Program-made: the position numbers and the translations under genes | Notes under the pieces: model-generated | Database searches by the model: none | What the model was told of the DNA's origin: nothing | The model's input: the letters and a program-made list of their open reading frames with translations, nothing else | Shown: positions 7,503 through 15,374 of the stretch, piece after piece | Position numbering within the stretch: position 1 is the first letter of the stretch | Layout of the letters: each line of letters opens with the position of its first letter | Source of the DNA: CAYJBP01 sp964372025 | GTDB lineage: Bacteria; Bacillota; Dehalobacteriia; UBA4068 | Direction: 5' to 3' | Length of the DNA stretch: 15,612 bases | Assembly: GCA_964372025.1 (NCBI GenBank) | Contig: CAYJPF010000060.1 | Location: 1 to 15,612 of the forward strand

Positions 7503-8597
7503 ATGCCCGATTTAGCCTATTTGTTGGCCTTGCATAGCCTGTATAAATTAGGCAATATTAAGTTTAGGCAATTGCTCGATCATTTTGAAGGCTCGGCCGA
7601 AACGGCCTGGCGCAATTTTGATTTATGGCCGCAAATTCTTAAGCTTAGCCCCGATTTGCTGGCCGAAATTGGCGATTTATATCATAAATGCCAAATCAAT
7701 AAAATTCATGAGCAATATTTGGCCTCCGGTGCCAGCCTGGTTTTATGGGAAAATAGCTATTATCCCTCGGCTTTAAACGATATCTATAATGCGCCGCCAT
7801 TATTATTTTATTATGGCCAATTACCCAGCGATCAGGATATTTGCCTAAGCATTATCGGCTCGCGCAAGGCCAGCGCCTATGGCCGCCAAGTGGCCGAAAT
7901 TTTGGCCTATGATTTGGGTTTGCAAGGCATAACCATAGCCAGCGGTATGGCGCGCGGCATCGATACCATTGCCCATAAGCAGGCCTTAAAGGCAAATAGC
8001 AAAACAATTGCCGTTTTGGGCAGCGGTTTAAATGTAGTTTATCCGCCCGAAAACCAAGAGCTTTATCAGCAAATTTGCCAAAATGGGGCGGTAATTAGCG
8101 AATTCCCTTTTGATACACCACCTAATGCCTTTAATTTTCCCCAGCGTAATCGGATTATCAGCGGCTTAAGCAAAGGGGTTATTGTAGTGGAGGCCGGCCA
8201 AAAAAGCGGCACATTAGTTACGGTAGATTATGCTTTAGAGCAGGGCAAAGATATTTATGCCGTGCCCGGGCCTATCAATAGTCCTTATAGTATTGGCACC
8301 AATAAGCTAATTAAGCAGGGCGCGCATTTAGTGCAAAATGCCGAAGATATCTATGCTAATTATCTGGACAAGCCGCTAAAAACTAAGCAGCCGCCGCTTA
8401 AGCCCAAAATTGAATTGGCCGCCGAGGAAAGAGCCCTATTGCAAAAAATGTTTATAGCCCAGCATTTTGATCAATTAATCGAAATTAGCAATTTTAGCCC
8501 GTCTAAATTATCATCATTGCTAACAATTTGGGAAATTAGAGGCTTAATTGTGCAATTGCCCGGCCGCTATTATCAAACCAAGATTAATAAATTGTAA
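7503..8597 (+). CDS. dprA: DNA-processing protein DprA (Smf)
   Basis: This 364-residue cytoplasmic protein protects incoming single-stranded DNA and loads RecA on it during natural transformation; it is also kept in many species without known competence. After a helical N-terminal part (1 to about 75), the Rossmann-like core shows GSRKASAYG (119-127), SGMARGID (147-154), PQRNRIISG (213-221) and SGTLVTVDYALEQG (235-248). A C-terminal winged-helix segment spans about 305-360. ATG 7503 is preferred over the in-frame ATG at 7479, which lies inside ddl and lacks a ribosome site; AAAGGAAAG at 7484-7492 serves 7503. dprA directly before topA is the usual Bacillota arrangement. Whether this organism is transformable cannot be seen here. 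Confidence 0.95.
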   Translation: MPDLAYLLALHSLYKLGNIKFRQLLDHFEGSAETAWRNFDLWPQILKLSPDLLAEIGDLYHKCQINKIHEQYLASGASLVLWENSYYPSALNDIYNAPPLLFYYGQLPSDQDICLSIIGSRKASAYGRQVAEILAYDLGLQGITIASGMARGIDTIAHKQALKANSKTIAVLGSGLNVVYPPENQELYQQICQNGAVISEFPFDTPPNAFNFPQRNRIISGLSKGVIVVEAGQKSGTLVTVDYALEQGKDIYAVPGPINSPYSIGTNKLIKQGAHLVQNAEDIYANYLDKPLKTKQPPLKPKIELAAEERALLQKMFIAQHFDQLIEISNFSPSKLSSLLTIWEIRGLIVQLPGRYYQTKINKL

Positions 8598-8612
8598 TTA
8601 TTATATATCACT

Positions 8613-8618
8613 AGGAGG
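8613..8618 (+). promoter_or_regulatory. Ribosome binding site deciding the topA start
   Basis: AGGAGG lies 4 nt before ATG 8623. The open frame extends upstream into dprA (ATG at 8548), but those 25 codons lie before this strong site and precede the family-typical MKTLVIVESPTKAK start, so they are not translated as TopA. Confidence 0.9.
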
Positions 8619-8622
8619 AAGT

Positions 8623-10728
8623 ATGAAAACACTTGTAATTGTGGAATCGCCAACCAAAGCCAAAACTATCGAAAAGTTTTTAGGCAAGCAGTATTCGGTA
8701 AAATCCTGCATGGGGCATATTAGGGATTTGCCCAAAAGCTCTTTGGGCGTGGATACCGAAAATAATTTTGCGCCCCATTATATCACCATTAGGGGCAAAG
8801 GCGATGTAATTAAGGTTTTAAAAGACGAAGCCAAAAAGGCCGATCGCATCTTGCTGGCCAGCGACCCCGACCGCGAGGGCGAGGCTATTGCCTGGCATTT
8901 GCAGCAATATTTGAATGTGCAAAACCCCAAATGTAGAATTCGCTTTAATGAAATTACCGAAGAAGCCGTAAAAAAAGCGGTAAAAGAGCCTACCGCCATC
9001 GATATCGATAAAGTAGAAGCCCAGCAAGCCCGCCGTATTTTAGATCGCCTGGTTGGCTATAAAATTAGCCCCTTGCTTTGGAAAAAGGTTAAAAAAGGCT
9101 TATCGGCCGGCCGAGTTCAATCGGTAGCGGTACGTTTAATTTGTGATCGCGAAGAGGAAATCAATAATTTTATCCCCGAAGAATATTGGAGCTTAGCCGC
9201 CCATTTAAAAGCCGAAAATGGCGAGCTTATCACCAAGCTAAATAAAATTAATGGCAAAAAGGCCGAGATTAATAATCAAGAGCAAATGGATAAAATTTTG
9301 GCCGAATTAAAAAAGGCCGAATACCTGGTAAAATCGGTTACCACTAAGGAAAAACGCAAAAATCCCCAAGCACCTTTTACCACCAGTAGCATGCAGCAAG
9401 AGGCCTCGCGCCGCCTGGGCATGACTGCCAAAAAAACCATGCAAACCGCCCAGCAATTATACGAAGGTATTGCCATTGGCGGCGTGGTTACCGGTTTAAT
9501 TTCCTATATGCGTACCGATTCGGTGCAGGTATCCGGCGAGGCCTTAACCATGGTGCGCGAATTTATCGGCGAGCATTATAATAAAAGCTTTTTGCCTGCT
9601 AAACCCCATCAATACAGCAGTGGCAAAAACCGTACCCAAAATGCTCACGAGGCCATTCGCCCCACCCATGTTGGCCATACCCCCATCAATATGAAGCCCT
9701 ATTTAACCCCTCAGCAATATAAATTATATAAGCTAATTTGGGAGCGCTTTGTGGCCAGCCAAATGGCGCCGGCTGTTTATGATGTAAATACGGTTGATGT
9801 TAGCGCCGATAAATACCTATTCCGTGCCAGCGGCAGTATTTTAAAATTTGCCGGTTATACTCAAGTTTATGCCGAAGGCAAGGAAGAAGGCGATAAAGAA
9901 GAGGCCGGCCTAATTACCCCTGTTAAAGAAGGGGATGTTTTAGGCTGCCAAAAGCTGGATCCCAAGCAACACTTTACCCAGCCGCCGCCACGCTATAATG
10001 AGGCCACCCTAATCAAAACCCTAGAAGAATTAGAAATTGGCCGCCCCTCTACCTATGCCCCGATTATCGATACCATTTTAGCTCGCTTTTATGTGGTACG
10101 TGAGGAAAAGCAATTATATTCCACCGAATTGGGCGTATTGGTTATTGATTTGCTAAAAGAGTATTTTCCTAATATTATCGATGTGGATTTTACCGCCGAT
10201 ATGGAGCGTAAGCTGGACGAAGTAGAAGATGGCCGTGATGAATGGCAGCGGATTTTGGGCGAATTTTATAGCCCCTTTGCCAAAACCCTCGAATTTGCCG
10301 AGGCCGAGATGGAAAAAATTATTATCGAGCCGGAAATGAGCGATGAAGTTTGCGAAAAATGCGGCAAGCAATTGGTGTATCGTTTAGGCCGCTATGGCAA
10401 GTTTTTGGCTTGCTCCGGTTTTCCGGAATGCCGCAATACTAAGGCTATTGTTGAGCCTACCAATATCAAATGCCTAGCTTGCGGTGGTGATATTGTACAG
10501 CGCAAAAGCAAAAGCGGCCGTGCCTTTTTTGGCTGCAGTAAATATCCCGATTGCTCTTATGTAGCCTGGGACATGCCAATCGAAGAAAAATGCCCCCATT
10601 GCAATACCCAAATGAGCGAAAAGACTAATCGTAATGGCGATAAAACCAAGCTTTGCCCCAATCGGGATTGCCCAAGCAAACAAAGCCAAGAAAAACGCAG
10701 TAAAGGCAGGCCTAAGAAAAAATCATGA
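8623..10728 (+). CDS. topA: DNA topoisomerase I (type IA)
   Basis: This 701-residue enzyme relaxes negative supercoils by single-strand cleavage through a 5'-phosphotyrosine. The N-terminal Toprim domain has VESPTKAK (7-14, Glu8) and DPDREGEA (81-88, with Asp81, Asp83, Glu85). SAGRVQSVAVRLICDRE (161-177) and the active-site SYMRTDS (294-300, Tyr295) follow, then AHEAIRPTH (341-349) and GRPSTYAP (473-480). The C-terminus carries three four-cysteine zinc ribbons: Cys577/580/597/603, Cys617/620/638/644 and Cys657/660/678/683, then a basic tail (KRSKGRPKKKS). Length and layout are standard. The last codons overlap the trmFO start by 4 nt (ATGA), so the two are translationally coupled. Confidence 0.97.
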   Translation: MKTLVIVESPTKAKTIEKFLGKQYSVKSCMGHIRDLPKSSLGVDTENNFAPHYITIRGKGDVIKVLKDEAKKADRILLASDPDREGEAIAWHLQQYLNVQNPKCRIRFNEITEEAVKKAVKEPTAIDIDKVEAQQARRILDRLVGYKISPLLWKKVKKGLSAGRVQSVAVRLICDREEEINNFIPEEYWSLAAHLKAENGELITKLNKINGKKAEINNQEQMDKILAELKKAEYLVKSVTTKEKRKNPQAPFTTSSMQQEASRRLGMTAKKTMQTAQQLYEGIAIGGVVTGLISYMRTDSVQVSGEALTMVREFIGEHYNKSFLPAKPHQYSSGKNRTQNAHEAIRPTHVGHTPINMKPYLTPQQYKLYKLIWERFVASQMAPAVYDVNTVDVSADKYLFRASGSILKFAGYTQVYAEGKEEGDKEEAGLITPVKEGDVLGCQKLDPKQHFTQPPPRYNEATLIKTLEELEIGRPSTYAPIIDTILARFYVVREEKQLYSTELGVLVIDLLKEYFPNIIDVDFTADMERKLDEVEDGRDEWQRILGEFYSPFAKTLEFAEAEMEKIIIEPEMSDEVCEKCGKQLVYRLGRYGKFLACSGFPECRNTKAIVEPTNIKCLACGGDIVQRKSKSGRAFFGCSKYPDCSYVAWDMPIEEKCPHCNTQMSEKTNRNGDKTKLCPNRDCPSKQSQEKRSKGRPKKKS

Positions 10729-12038
10729 GCCAACAATTGACTATTATCGGCGGCGGCTTGGCCGGCTGCGAAGCCGCCTGGCAAGCCGCCAAGCAGGGGA
10801 TTAATGTAAAATTATACGAAATGCGCCCCCAAAACACCACCGAGGCTCATACCGGCGGCGATTTAGCCGAATTGGTATGCAGCAATTCTTTGCGTGGCGA
10901 TGCCCTAAATAATGCAGTAGGCCTATTAAAAGAGGAGCTACGCCGCCTAAACTCGCTATTAATGGAGGCTGCTTTAGCCACCAAGGTGCCGGCCGGCGGT
11001 GCTTTGGCGGTAAATCGCCAATTGTTTTCGGCCTATATCGAGCAAAAAATAGCCGCCGAGCCCCTAATCGAATTGATAAGGGAAGAAATTACCACCATCC
11101 CCGATGGCCCCGTGATTATTGCGGCAGGCCCTTTGGCCTCGGCCGGTTTAAGTGCAGCTATAGCCGATTTAACCGGCAGCGAGCAATTATTTTTCCATGA
11201 TGCCATTGCCCCGATTATCGCCGCCGATAGCATCAATTATGATATCGCCTATTTTGCCTCACGCTATGGCAAAGGCGATGGCAGCGATTATCTTAATTGC
11301 CCCTTTACTAAGGAGCAGTATTTACATTTTTATCAAGAATTAAAGGCGGCCGAGCTTTATCCTTTAAAGAATTTTGAAAGCGAAAAGCTATTTAGCGGCT
11401 GTATGCCCATTGAGGCAATGGCCAAAAGCGGCGAGGATACCATGCGTTTTGGCCCCTTAAAACCGGTGGGCTTACCGCTTGCCAATGGCCAAGAGCCTTA
11501 TGCGGTGGTGCAATTGCGCAAAGAAAATATCGAGGCCAGCATGTATAATTTAGTGGGCTTTCAGAATAGGCTAAAGCAGGGCGAGCAAAAAAGGATATTT
11601 AGGCTAATCCCCGGCTTAGAGCAGGCCGAGTTCCTGCGTTATGGCCAAATGCATCGTAATACTTATATTGATAGCCGCAAGCTTTTAAATCAATACAGCG
11701 CCCTAAAAACAGCGCCGCAAATCTTTTTTGCCGGCCAAATCAGTGGGGTGGAAGGCTATGTGGAATCGATAGCCTCGGGCTTTGTTTGCGGCCTAAATGC
11801 CGCTAATTTGATTTTAGGCAAAGAGCAATTAAGCTGGCCAAAGCAAACCGCTATTGGTTCTTTGATCAACTATATTGCCACCGATATGGGTCATGATTTG
11901 CAACCGATGAATATTAATTTTGGCCTAATGCCACGCCTAGAGCAAAAAATTCGCAATAAGCAGGAAAAAAATACCGCAATAGCCACCAGAGCCTTAGCCG
12001 CTTTGGATCAGTTTTTGATAGAGATTGGCCGTCAATAA
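10725..12038 (+). CDS. trmFO: Folate-dependent tRNA (uracil-54-C5)-methyltransferase TrmFO
   Basis: This 437-residue flavoprotein makes 5-methyluridine at tRNA position 54, using methylenetetrahydrofolate as carbon donor and FAD as cofactor. The N-terminal dinucleotide fold GGGLAGCEAAW (9-19) is followed by YEMRP (31-35) and LVCSNSLRGD (50-59, Cys52). FSGCMPIEAMA holds Cys226, matching the catalytic Cys226 known for the Bacillus subtilis enzyme; Cys52 corresponds to its second functional cysteine. FFAGQISGVEGYVES (334-348) is the second FAD signature. Length is standard. The gene starts inside the topA stop (ATGA) with only a weak ribosome site, so translation probably depends on topA. It was formerly called gid. 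Confidence 0.96.
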   Translation: MSQQLTIIGGGLAGCEAAWQAAKQGINVKLYEMRPQNTTEAHTGGDLAELVCSNSLRGDALNNAVGLLKEELRRLNSLLMEAALATKVPAGGALAVNRQLFSAYIEQKIAAEPLIELIREEITTIPDGPVIIAAGPLASAGLSAAIADLTGSEQLFFHDAIAPIIAADSINYDIAYFASRYGKGDGSDYLNCPFTKEQYLHFYQELKAAELYPLKNFESEKLFSGCMPIEAMAKSGEDTMRFGPLKPVGLPLANGQEPYAVVQLRKENIEASMYNLVGFQNRLKQGEQKRIFRLIPGLEQAEFLRYGQMHRNTYIDSRKLLNQYSALKTAPQIFFAGQISGVEGYVESIASGFVCGLNAANLILGKEQLSWPKQTAIGSLINYIATDMGHDLQPMNINFGLMPRLEQKIRNKQEKNTAIATRALAALDQFLIEIGRQ

Positions 12039-12047
12039 ATTATTAAT

Positions 12048-12083
12048 CAAGTATCAAATCAAGTATCAAACCGGGTATCAAAC
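12048..12083 (+). repeat. Three 12-bp tandem repeats in the xerC leader
   Basis: CAAGTATCAAAT, CAAGTATCAAAC and CGGGTATCAAAC follow each other without gaps, between the trmFO stop and the xerC ribosome site. The first two differ at one base and the third at two more. No hairpin is obvious. It may be simple slippage expansion; a protein- or RNA-binding role is possible but unsupported. Confidence 0.9.
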
Positions 12084-12101
12084 CAAAAGGAGAAATTAAA
12101 A

Positions 12102-13004
12102 ATGATTGAACAATATCTCCTGGCTTTCTTAAAATACTTACAAATAGAAAGAAATGCCTCGCCCCATACCGTGCGCAATTATGAAACCGACTTGCGTTGT
12201 TTTATCGAGTTTATAGCCGTAGAGCAGGGGCAAAGCATCGAAAATGCCGATTTAAAAGAGGCCGATGCCATAACTTTGCGCAATCATCTGGCGGAACTTA
12301 AAAAAAGGGGGCTGCAAAAAAGCAGCTTGGCCAGGCATTTAACGGCGATCCGCTCCTTTTATAATTATCTTAATTTGGCCGAGCTGATTAAGGGTAATCC
12401 GGCCGCCTTTACGGCCAGCCCCAAAAAGGATAAGCATTTACCCAAATTCCTCTATTACGAGGAGGTAGAAAGCCTAATCGAAGCCCCCGATGCCACCTTA
12501 GCCGGCCTGCGCGACCGAGCCATCTTGGAGATGCTTTATGGCTTAGGGGTGCGGGTTTCGGAATTGGTGGCGCTTGATATTGGCGATATCGATTTTAATC
12601 TGGCCTATGTACGCATTTTTGGCAAAGGCGGCAAGGAAAGAATTAACCCCTTAGGCAGGGCGGCAGCCGATGCTGTTGCCGATTATCTGGCAGCCCGAGC
12701 CAAGCAAAAAATCGATAATGCCCCGGCTTGTCCGTTATTTTTAAATTTAAGGGGTGGCCGTTTAAGCGATCGCAGTGTGCGTAAAATTGTTGATAAATAT
12801 ATTGATCAGCAGGCAATCAAAAAAAAGATTTCGCCGCATAGCCTGCGCCATAGCTTTGCCACCCATTTGCTGGAAAATGGCGCCGATTTACGGGCGGTGC
12901 AGGAATTATTGGGGCATAGCTCTTTATCGAGTACCCAAATTTATACCCATGTTAGCCGTGCCCATATGAAAGAAGTTTATGATTTAACCCATCCCAGGGC
13001 ATAG
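12102..13004 (+). CDS. xerC: Tyrosine recombinase XerC
   Basis: This 300-residue site-specific recombinase normally works with XerD at dif to resolve chromosome dimers before division. The N-terminal SAM-like core-binding domain spans about 1-95 (ERNASPHTVRNYETDL) and the catalytic domain about 110-300. All six catalytic residues are visible: Arg151 (GVRVSEL), Lys175 (FGKGGKER), His246 and Arg249 (SPHSLRHSFATHLLENG), His272 (LLGHSSLSSTQIYTH) and the nucleophile Tyr281. The length is exactly that of chromosomal XerC. AAGGAG at 12087-12092 sets the start. Its place before hslV matches codV before clpQ in Bacillus subtilis, which favours the housekeeping XerC over an integron or phage integrase. 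No dif site was recognised in the window. Confidence 0.95.
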   Translation: MIEQYLLAFLKYLQIERNASPHTVRNYETDLRCFIEFIAVEQGQSIENADLKEADAITLRNHLAELKKRGLQKSSLARHLTAIRSFYNYLNLAELIKGNPAAFTASPKKDKHLPKFLYYEEVESLIEAPDATLAGLRDRAILEMLYGLGVRVSELVALDIGDIDFNLAYVRIFGKGGKERINPLGRAAADAVADYLAARAKQKIDNAPACPLFLNLRGGRLSDRSVRKIVDKYIDQQAIKKKISPHSLRHSFATHLLENGADLRAVQELLGHSSLSSTQIYTHVSRAHMKEVYDLTHPRA

Positions 13005-13052
13005 CTTAAGCTTAACTGCATAGAATATAAGGAGCTAAAAAGGAGGTTTATT

Positions 13053-13586
13053 ATGCAAATAAAAGGTACAACTATTGTGGCAGTTCGCAAGGATGGCCGT
13101 ACCGCTATTGCCGGTGATGGCCAGGTAACTATGGGTCAGAGTACGGTGATGAAGCATGGCGCTTGCAAGGTGCGCACCCTTTATGATAAGCAAATTTTGG
13201 CCGGTTTTGCCGGCAGTGTGGCTGATGCCTTTACCCTTTTTGAAAAATTTGAGGGCTATATTAAATCCAGCCGTGGCAATTTGGAAAGAGCAGCCGTGGA
13301 TTTAGCCAAAGAATGGCGTACCGACAAAATCTTGCGCCAGCTGGAAGCCTTGCTAATTGTGGCTTCGGCCGATAAGTTGCTGATAGTTTCCGGCAATGGC
13401 GAGGTTATCGAGCCTGATGATGATATCGCAGCAATCGGCTCCGGTGGCAATTATGCCTTGGCTGCTGCTCGTGCTTATATCGAAAACGATAATCTAAATT
13501 CGGCACAAATTGCTGAAAAAGCCCTGCATATCGCCGCCGATATCTGTGTTTATACCAATCACAATATAACCGTATTGGAACTGTAA
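13053..13586 (+). CDS. hslV: HslV (ClpQ) peptidase subunit of the HslUV protease
   Basis: This 177-residue protein is the proteolytic chamber of a two-component ATP-dependent protease and is related to the proteasome beta subunit. It shows GTTIVAVRKDGRTAIAGDG (5-23) and GQVTMGQ, the family signature, and GSGGNYALAAARA in the C-terminal half. The catalytic residue of HslV is an N-terminal Thr. Here TT is at 6-7, so the five residues MQIKG must be removed to expose Thr6. The start is well fixed: AAAGGAGG ends 6 nt before ATG 13053 and no nearer start exists. A second AAGGAG lies at 13029-13034. hslU follows 11 nt after the stop. Confidence 0.96.
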   Translation: MQIKGTTIVAVRKDGRTAIAGDGQVTMGQSTVMKHGACKVRTLYDKQILAGFAGSVADAFTLFEKFEGYIKSSRGNLERAAVDLAKEWRTDKILRQLEALLIVASADKLLIVSGNGEVIEPDDDIAAIGSGGNYALAAARAYIENDNLNSAQIAEKALHIAADICVYTNHNITVLEL

Positions 13587-13597
13587 AGGAGTTAATT

Positions 13598-15004
13598 ATG
13601 AAGAAAAAGGAAATGGAATTAACCCCCCAACAAATCGTGGCCGAACTGGATAAATATATAGTAGGCCAAAACGAGGCCAAAAAATGTGTGGCCGTGGTGG
13701 TGCGTAATCGCTATCGTAGGCGGCAGTTATCTGCCGATTTGCAGGAAGAAATTGTGCCCAAAAATATCATTATGATTGGCCCGACCGGGGTAGGCAAAAC
13801 CGAAATTGCCCGTCGTTTGGCCAAATTGGTGCAAGCGCCGTTTATCAAGGTAGAGGCCACCAAGTTTACCGAAGTAGGCTATGTGGGGCGTGATGTGGAG
13901 GCAATTGTGCGTGATTTAGTCGAAACCTCGATTAGAATGGTGCGCAGCGAAAAAATATCCCTAGTGGAGGAAAGAGCAGCTAAATCGGCCGAATTGAGGG
14001 TATTGGATATTTTAGCGCCCTTGCCCGGCCAAAAGAAAAATAATACCAATGCCTTGGCCAGCCTATTTTCGGCGATGCCTGATACTACAGTTAATGAAGA
14101 AGATAGCGAAACAGCGCGTCAAAAAGAGGATGAGATTAGACGCCGCCGGGTAACCTTGCGTGAGCAAATAGCCCAAGGCGCTTTAGATAAAGAGCTGGTA
14201 GAAATAGAAGTTATCGAGGGCAGCAGCACCCCCTTGGCTTTTGGCATGGAAGAAATGGGCTTGGATATGCAGGGCTTTTTGGATAATATTATGCCTAAAA
14301 AGACTAAAAAGCGCAAGGTTAGCGTGGCCGAGGCCAAACGCATCCTAACCCAAGAGGAAGCCGACAAGATGATTGACAGCGATGAAGTTAATCAATTGGG
14401 GGTAGAGCGAGCCGAGCAAAGCGGCATAGTATTTTTGGATGAGATTGACAAAATTGCTGTTAAAGAGGGTGGCCATGGGCCGGATATTTCCCGCGGTGGT
14501 GTGCAGCGTGATATTTTGCCAATAGTAGAGGGCTCGACGGTGATGACCAAATACGGGCCGGTTAATACCGATTATATTTTATTTATCGCAGCCGGAGCAT
14601 TTCATGTATCGAAGCCTTCGGATTTAATTCCGGAGTTGCAGGGGCGTTTTCCGATTAGGGTAGAGTTGGAGAATTTAAGCTGCGAGGATTTGCGGAGGAT
14701 ATTATTGGAGCCACGCAATTCTTTGATTATGCAGTATCAGGCCTTACTTTCGGCGGATGGGGTACAGATTGAGTTTACGGAAGATGGTATTGATGCTATT
14801 GCCGAAATTGCTGATCGGGTAAATCGTAATACAGAAAATATTGGTGCACGTCGTTTGCATACAATAATGGAAAAGGTATTAGAGGATATGCTTTTTGGGG
14901 CACCGGAGGAAGTATTTGGCAAGGTAACGATTGATCGTCCATATATTGAGCAAAAAGTGGCCGACATAGCTAAAGATGATGATTTAAGCAGATTTATTTT
15001 ATAA
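13598..15004 (+). CDS. hslU: HslU (ClpY) ATPase subunit of the HslUV protease
   Basis: This 468-residue AAA+ unfoldase forms a hexamer that feeds proteins into HslV. Seen in order: Walker A GPTGVGKT (61-68), the pore-loop GYVG (94-97), a charged insertion (I) domain at about 115-245 that is rich in Lys, Arg and Glu, Walker B IVFLDEID (277-284), SRGGVQRDILPIVEG (298-312), the LQGRFPIRVEL segment around 348-357 and sensor-2 region GARRL (416-420). The C-terminal LSRFIL (463-468) is the tail known to dock into HslV and activate it. Length is normal. AAAGGAG ending at 13591 sets the start. It is the last gene of the block; no codY follows. Confidence 0.97.
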   Translation: MKKKEMELTPQQIVAELDKYIVGQNEAKKCVAVVVRNRYRRRQLSADLQEEIVPKNIIMIGPTGVGKTEIARRLAKLVQAPFIKVEATKFTEVGYVGRDVEAIVRDLVETSIRMVRSEKISLVEERAAKSAELRVLDILAPLPGQKKNNTNALASLFSAMPDTTVNEEDSETARQKEDEIRRRRVTLREQIAQGALDKELVEIEVIEGSSTPLAFGMEEMGLDMQGFLDNIMPKKTKKRKVSVAEAKRILTQEEADKMIDSDEVNQLGVERAEQSGIVFLDEIDKIAVKEGGHGPDISRGGVQRDILPIVEGSTVMTKYGPVNTDYILFIAAGAFHVSKPSDLIPELQGRFPIRVELENLSCEDLRRILLEPRNSLIMQYQALLSADGVQIEFTEDGIDAIAEIADRVNRNTENIGARRLHTIMEKVLEDMLFGAPEEVFGKVTIDRPYIEQKVADIAKDDDLSRFIL

Positions 15005-15042
15005 AAGTTTTAGTCAATTTTTTACAAAAAATTGCGGGGGAG

Positions 15043-15061
15043 CTGGGGGCAGCGCCCCCAG
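15043..15061. repeat. GC-rich hairpin at the head of the right repeat copy
   Basis: CTGGGGGC and GCCCCCAG form a perfect 8-bp stem around the loop AGC. It sits 39 nt after the hslU stop and directly precedes the AGGGTCTTA block of the repeat. No T tract follows, so it is not a standard terminator. In the left copy its place is taken by the poly-C run. Confidence 0.8.
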
Positions 15062-15226
15062 GGTCTTAAAGGTTTTAAGCCGCCCCAAGAAGTTATAACT
15101 AAGCAAGCTAATAAAGCCGTAAACCCCTAATTTTATTAGGGGTTTACGGCTTCTTGTTATAGATAAGCTGGAGAAGGGGTAAAAAAGCGGCTTAAAACCG
15201 GCGGCTTTTGGCGCAGCCAAAATAGC
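15060..15226. repeat. Structured intergenic repeat, right copy
   Basis: It matches the left copy (29-152) in the same orientation through GGTCTTA, GGTTTTAAGCC, ACTAAGCAAGC, GGCTTAAAACCGGC and CTTTTGGC plus GCCAAAA. Here the inverted repeat is 13 bp and perfect: GGTTTTAAGCCGC (15071-15083) and GCGGCTTAAAACC (15187-15199), enclosing 103 nt with an 18-bp hairpin in the middle that the left copy lacks. No ORF. It resembles a small dispersed structured or MITE-like element, but no transposase or target duplication is seen, so mobility is unproven. Confidence 0.78.
15114..15152 (+). terminator. Strong hairpin, probable terminator of the nine-gene operon
   Basis: The arms AAGCCGTAAACCCCTAAT and ATTAGGGGTTTACGGCTT pair over 18 bp with a 3-nt loop. 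The following bases (CTTGTTAT) are only moderately T-rich, so termination may be imperfect. It lies 109 nt after the hslU stop and is the best terminator candidate for the block. Confidence 0.6.
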
Positions 15227-15282
15227 CATGTGCGTTTTTCGACGTAGTCGAAACAGCACGTGGCTTTGTTTTTATTTTTTGA
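15225..15282 (+). terminator. Hairpin with T-rich tail, possible second terminator
   Basis: GCCATGTGC (15225-15233) pairs with GCACGTGGC (15256-15264) with one G-T wobble, and an inner 7-bp stem TTTCGAC-GTA-GTCGAAA (15238-15254) closes the structure. TTTGTTTTTATTTTTT follows directly. The shape is that of a rho-independent terminator, 220 nt beyond hslU. Confidence 0.55.
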
Positions 15283-15328
15283 TTGTTTTGTGGGGAATGG
15301 GTTTTATTTGTTTTGCTATGTTTGTTGC

Positions 15329-15356
15329 CTGTTGTTTGCTGACTGTTGTTTGCTGG
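15329..15356. repeat. 14-bp tandem duplication
   Basis: CTGTTGTTTGCTGA is followed directly by CTGTTGTTTGCTGG, differing only in the last base. It lies in G/T-rich non-coding DNA. Confidence 0.85.
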
Positions 15357-15374
15357 GTTGTTTTTTGATTTTGG

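Noticed and set aside
12102..13004. XerC as a phage or integron integrase marking a mobile element
   Set aside because: Length, motifs and position between trmFO and hslV fit housekeeping XerC, and no attachment site or phage gene is nearby.
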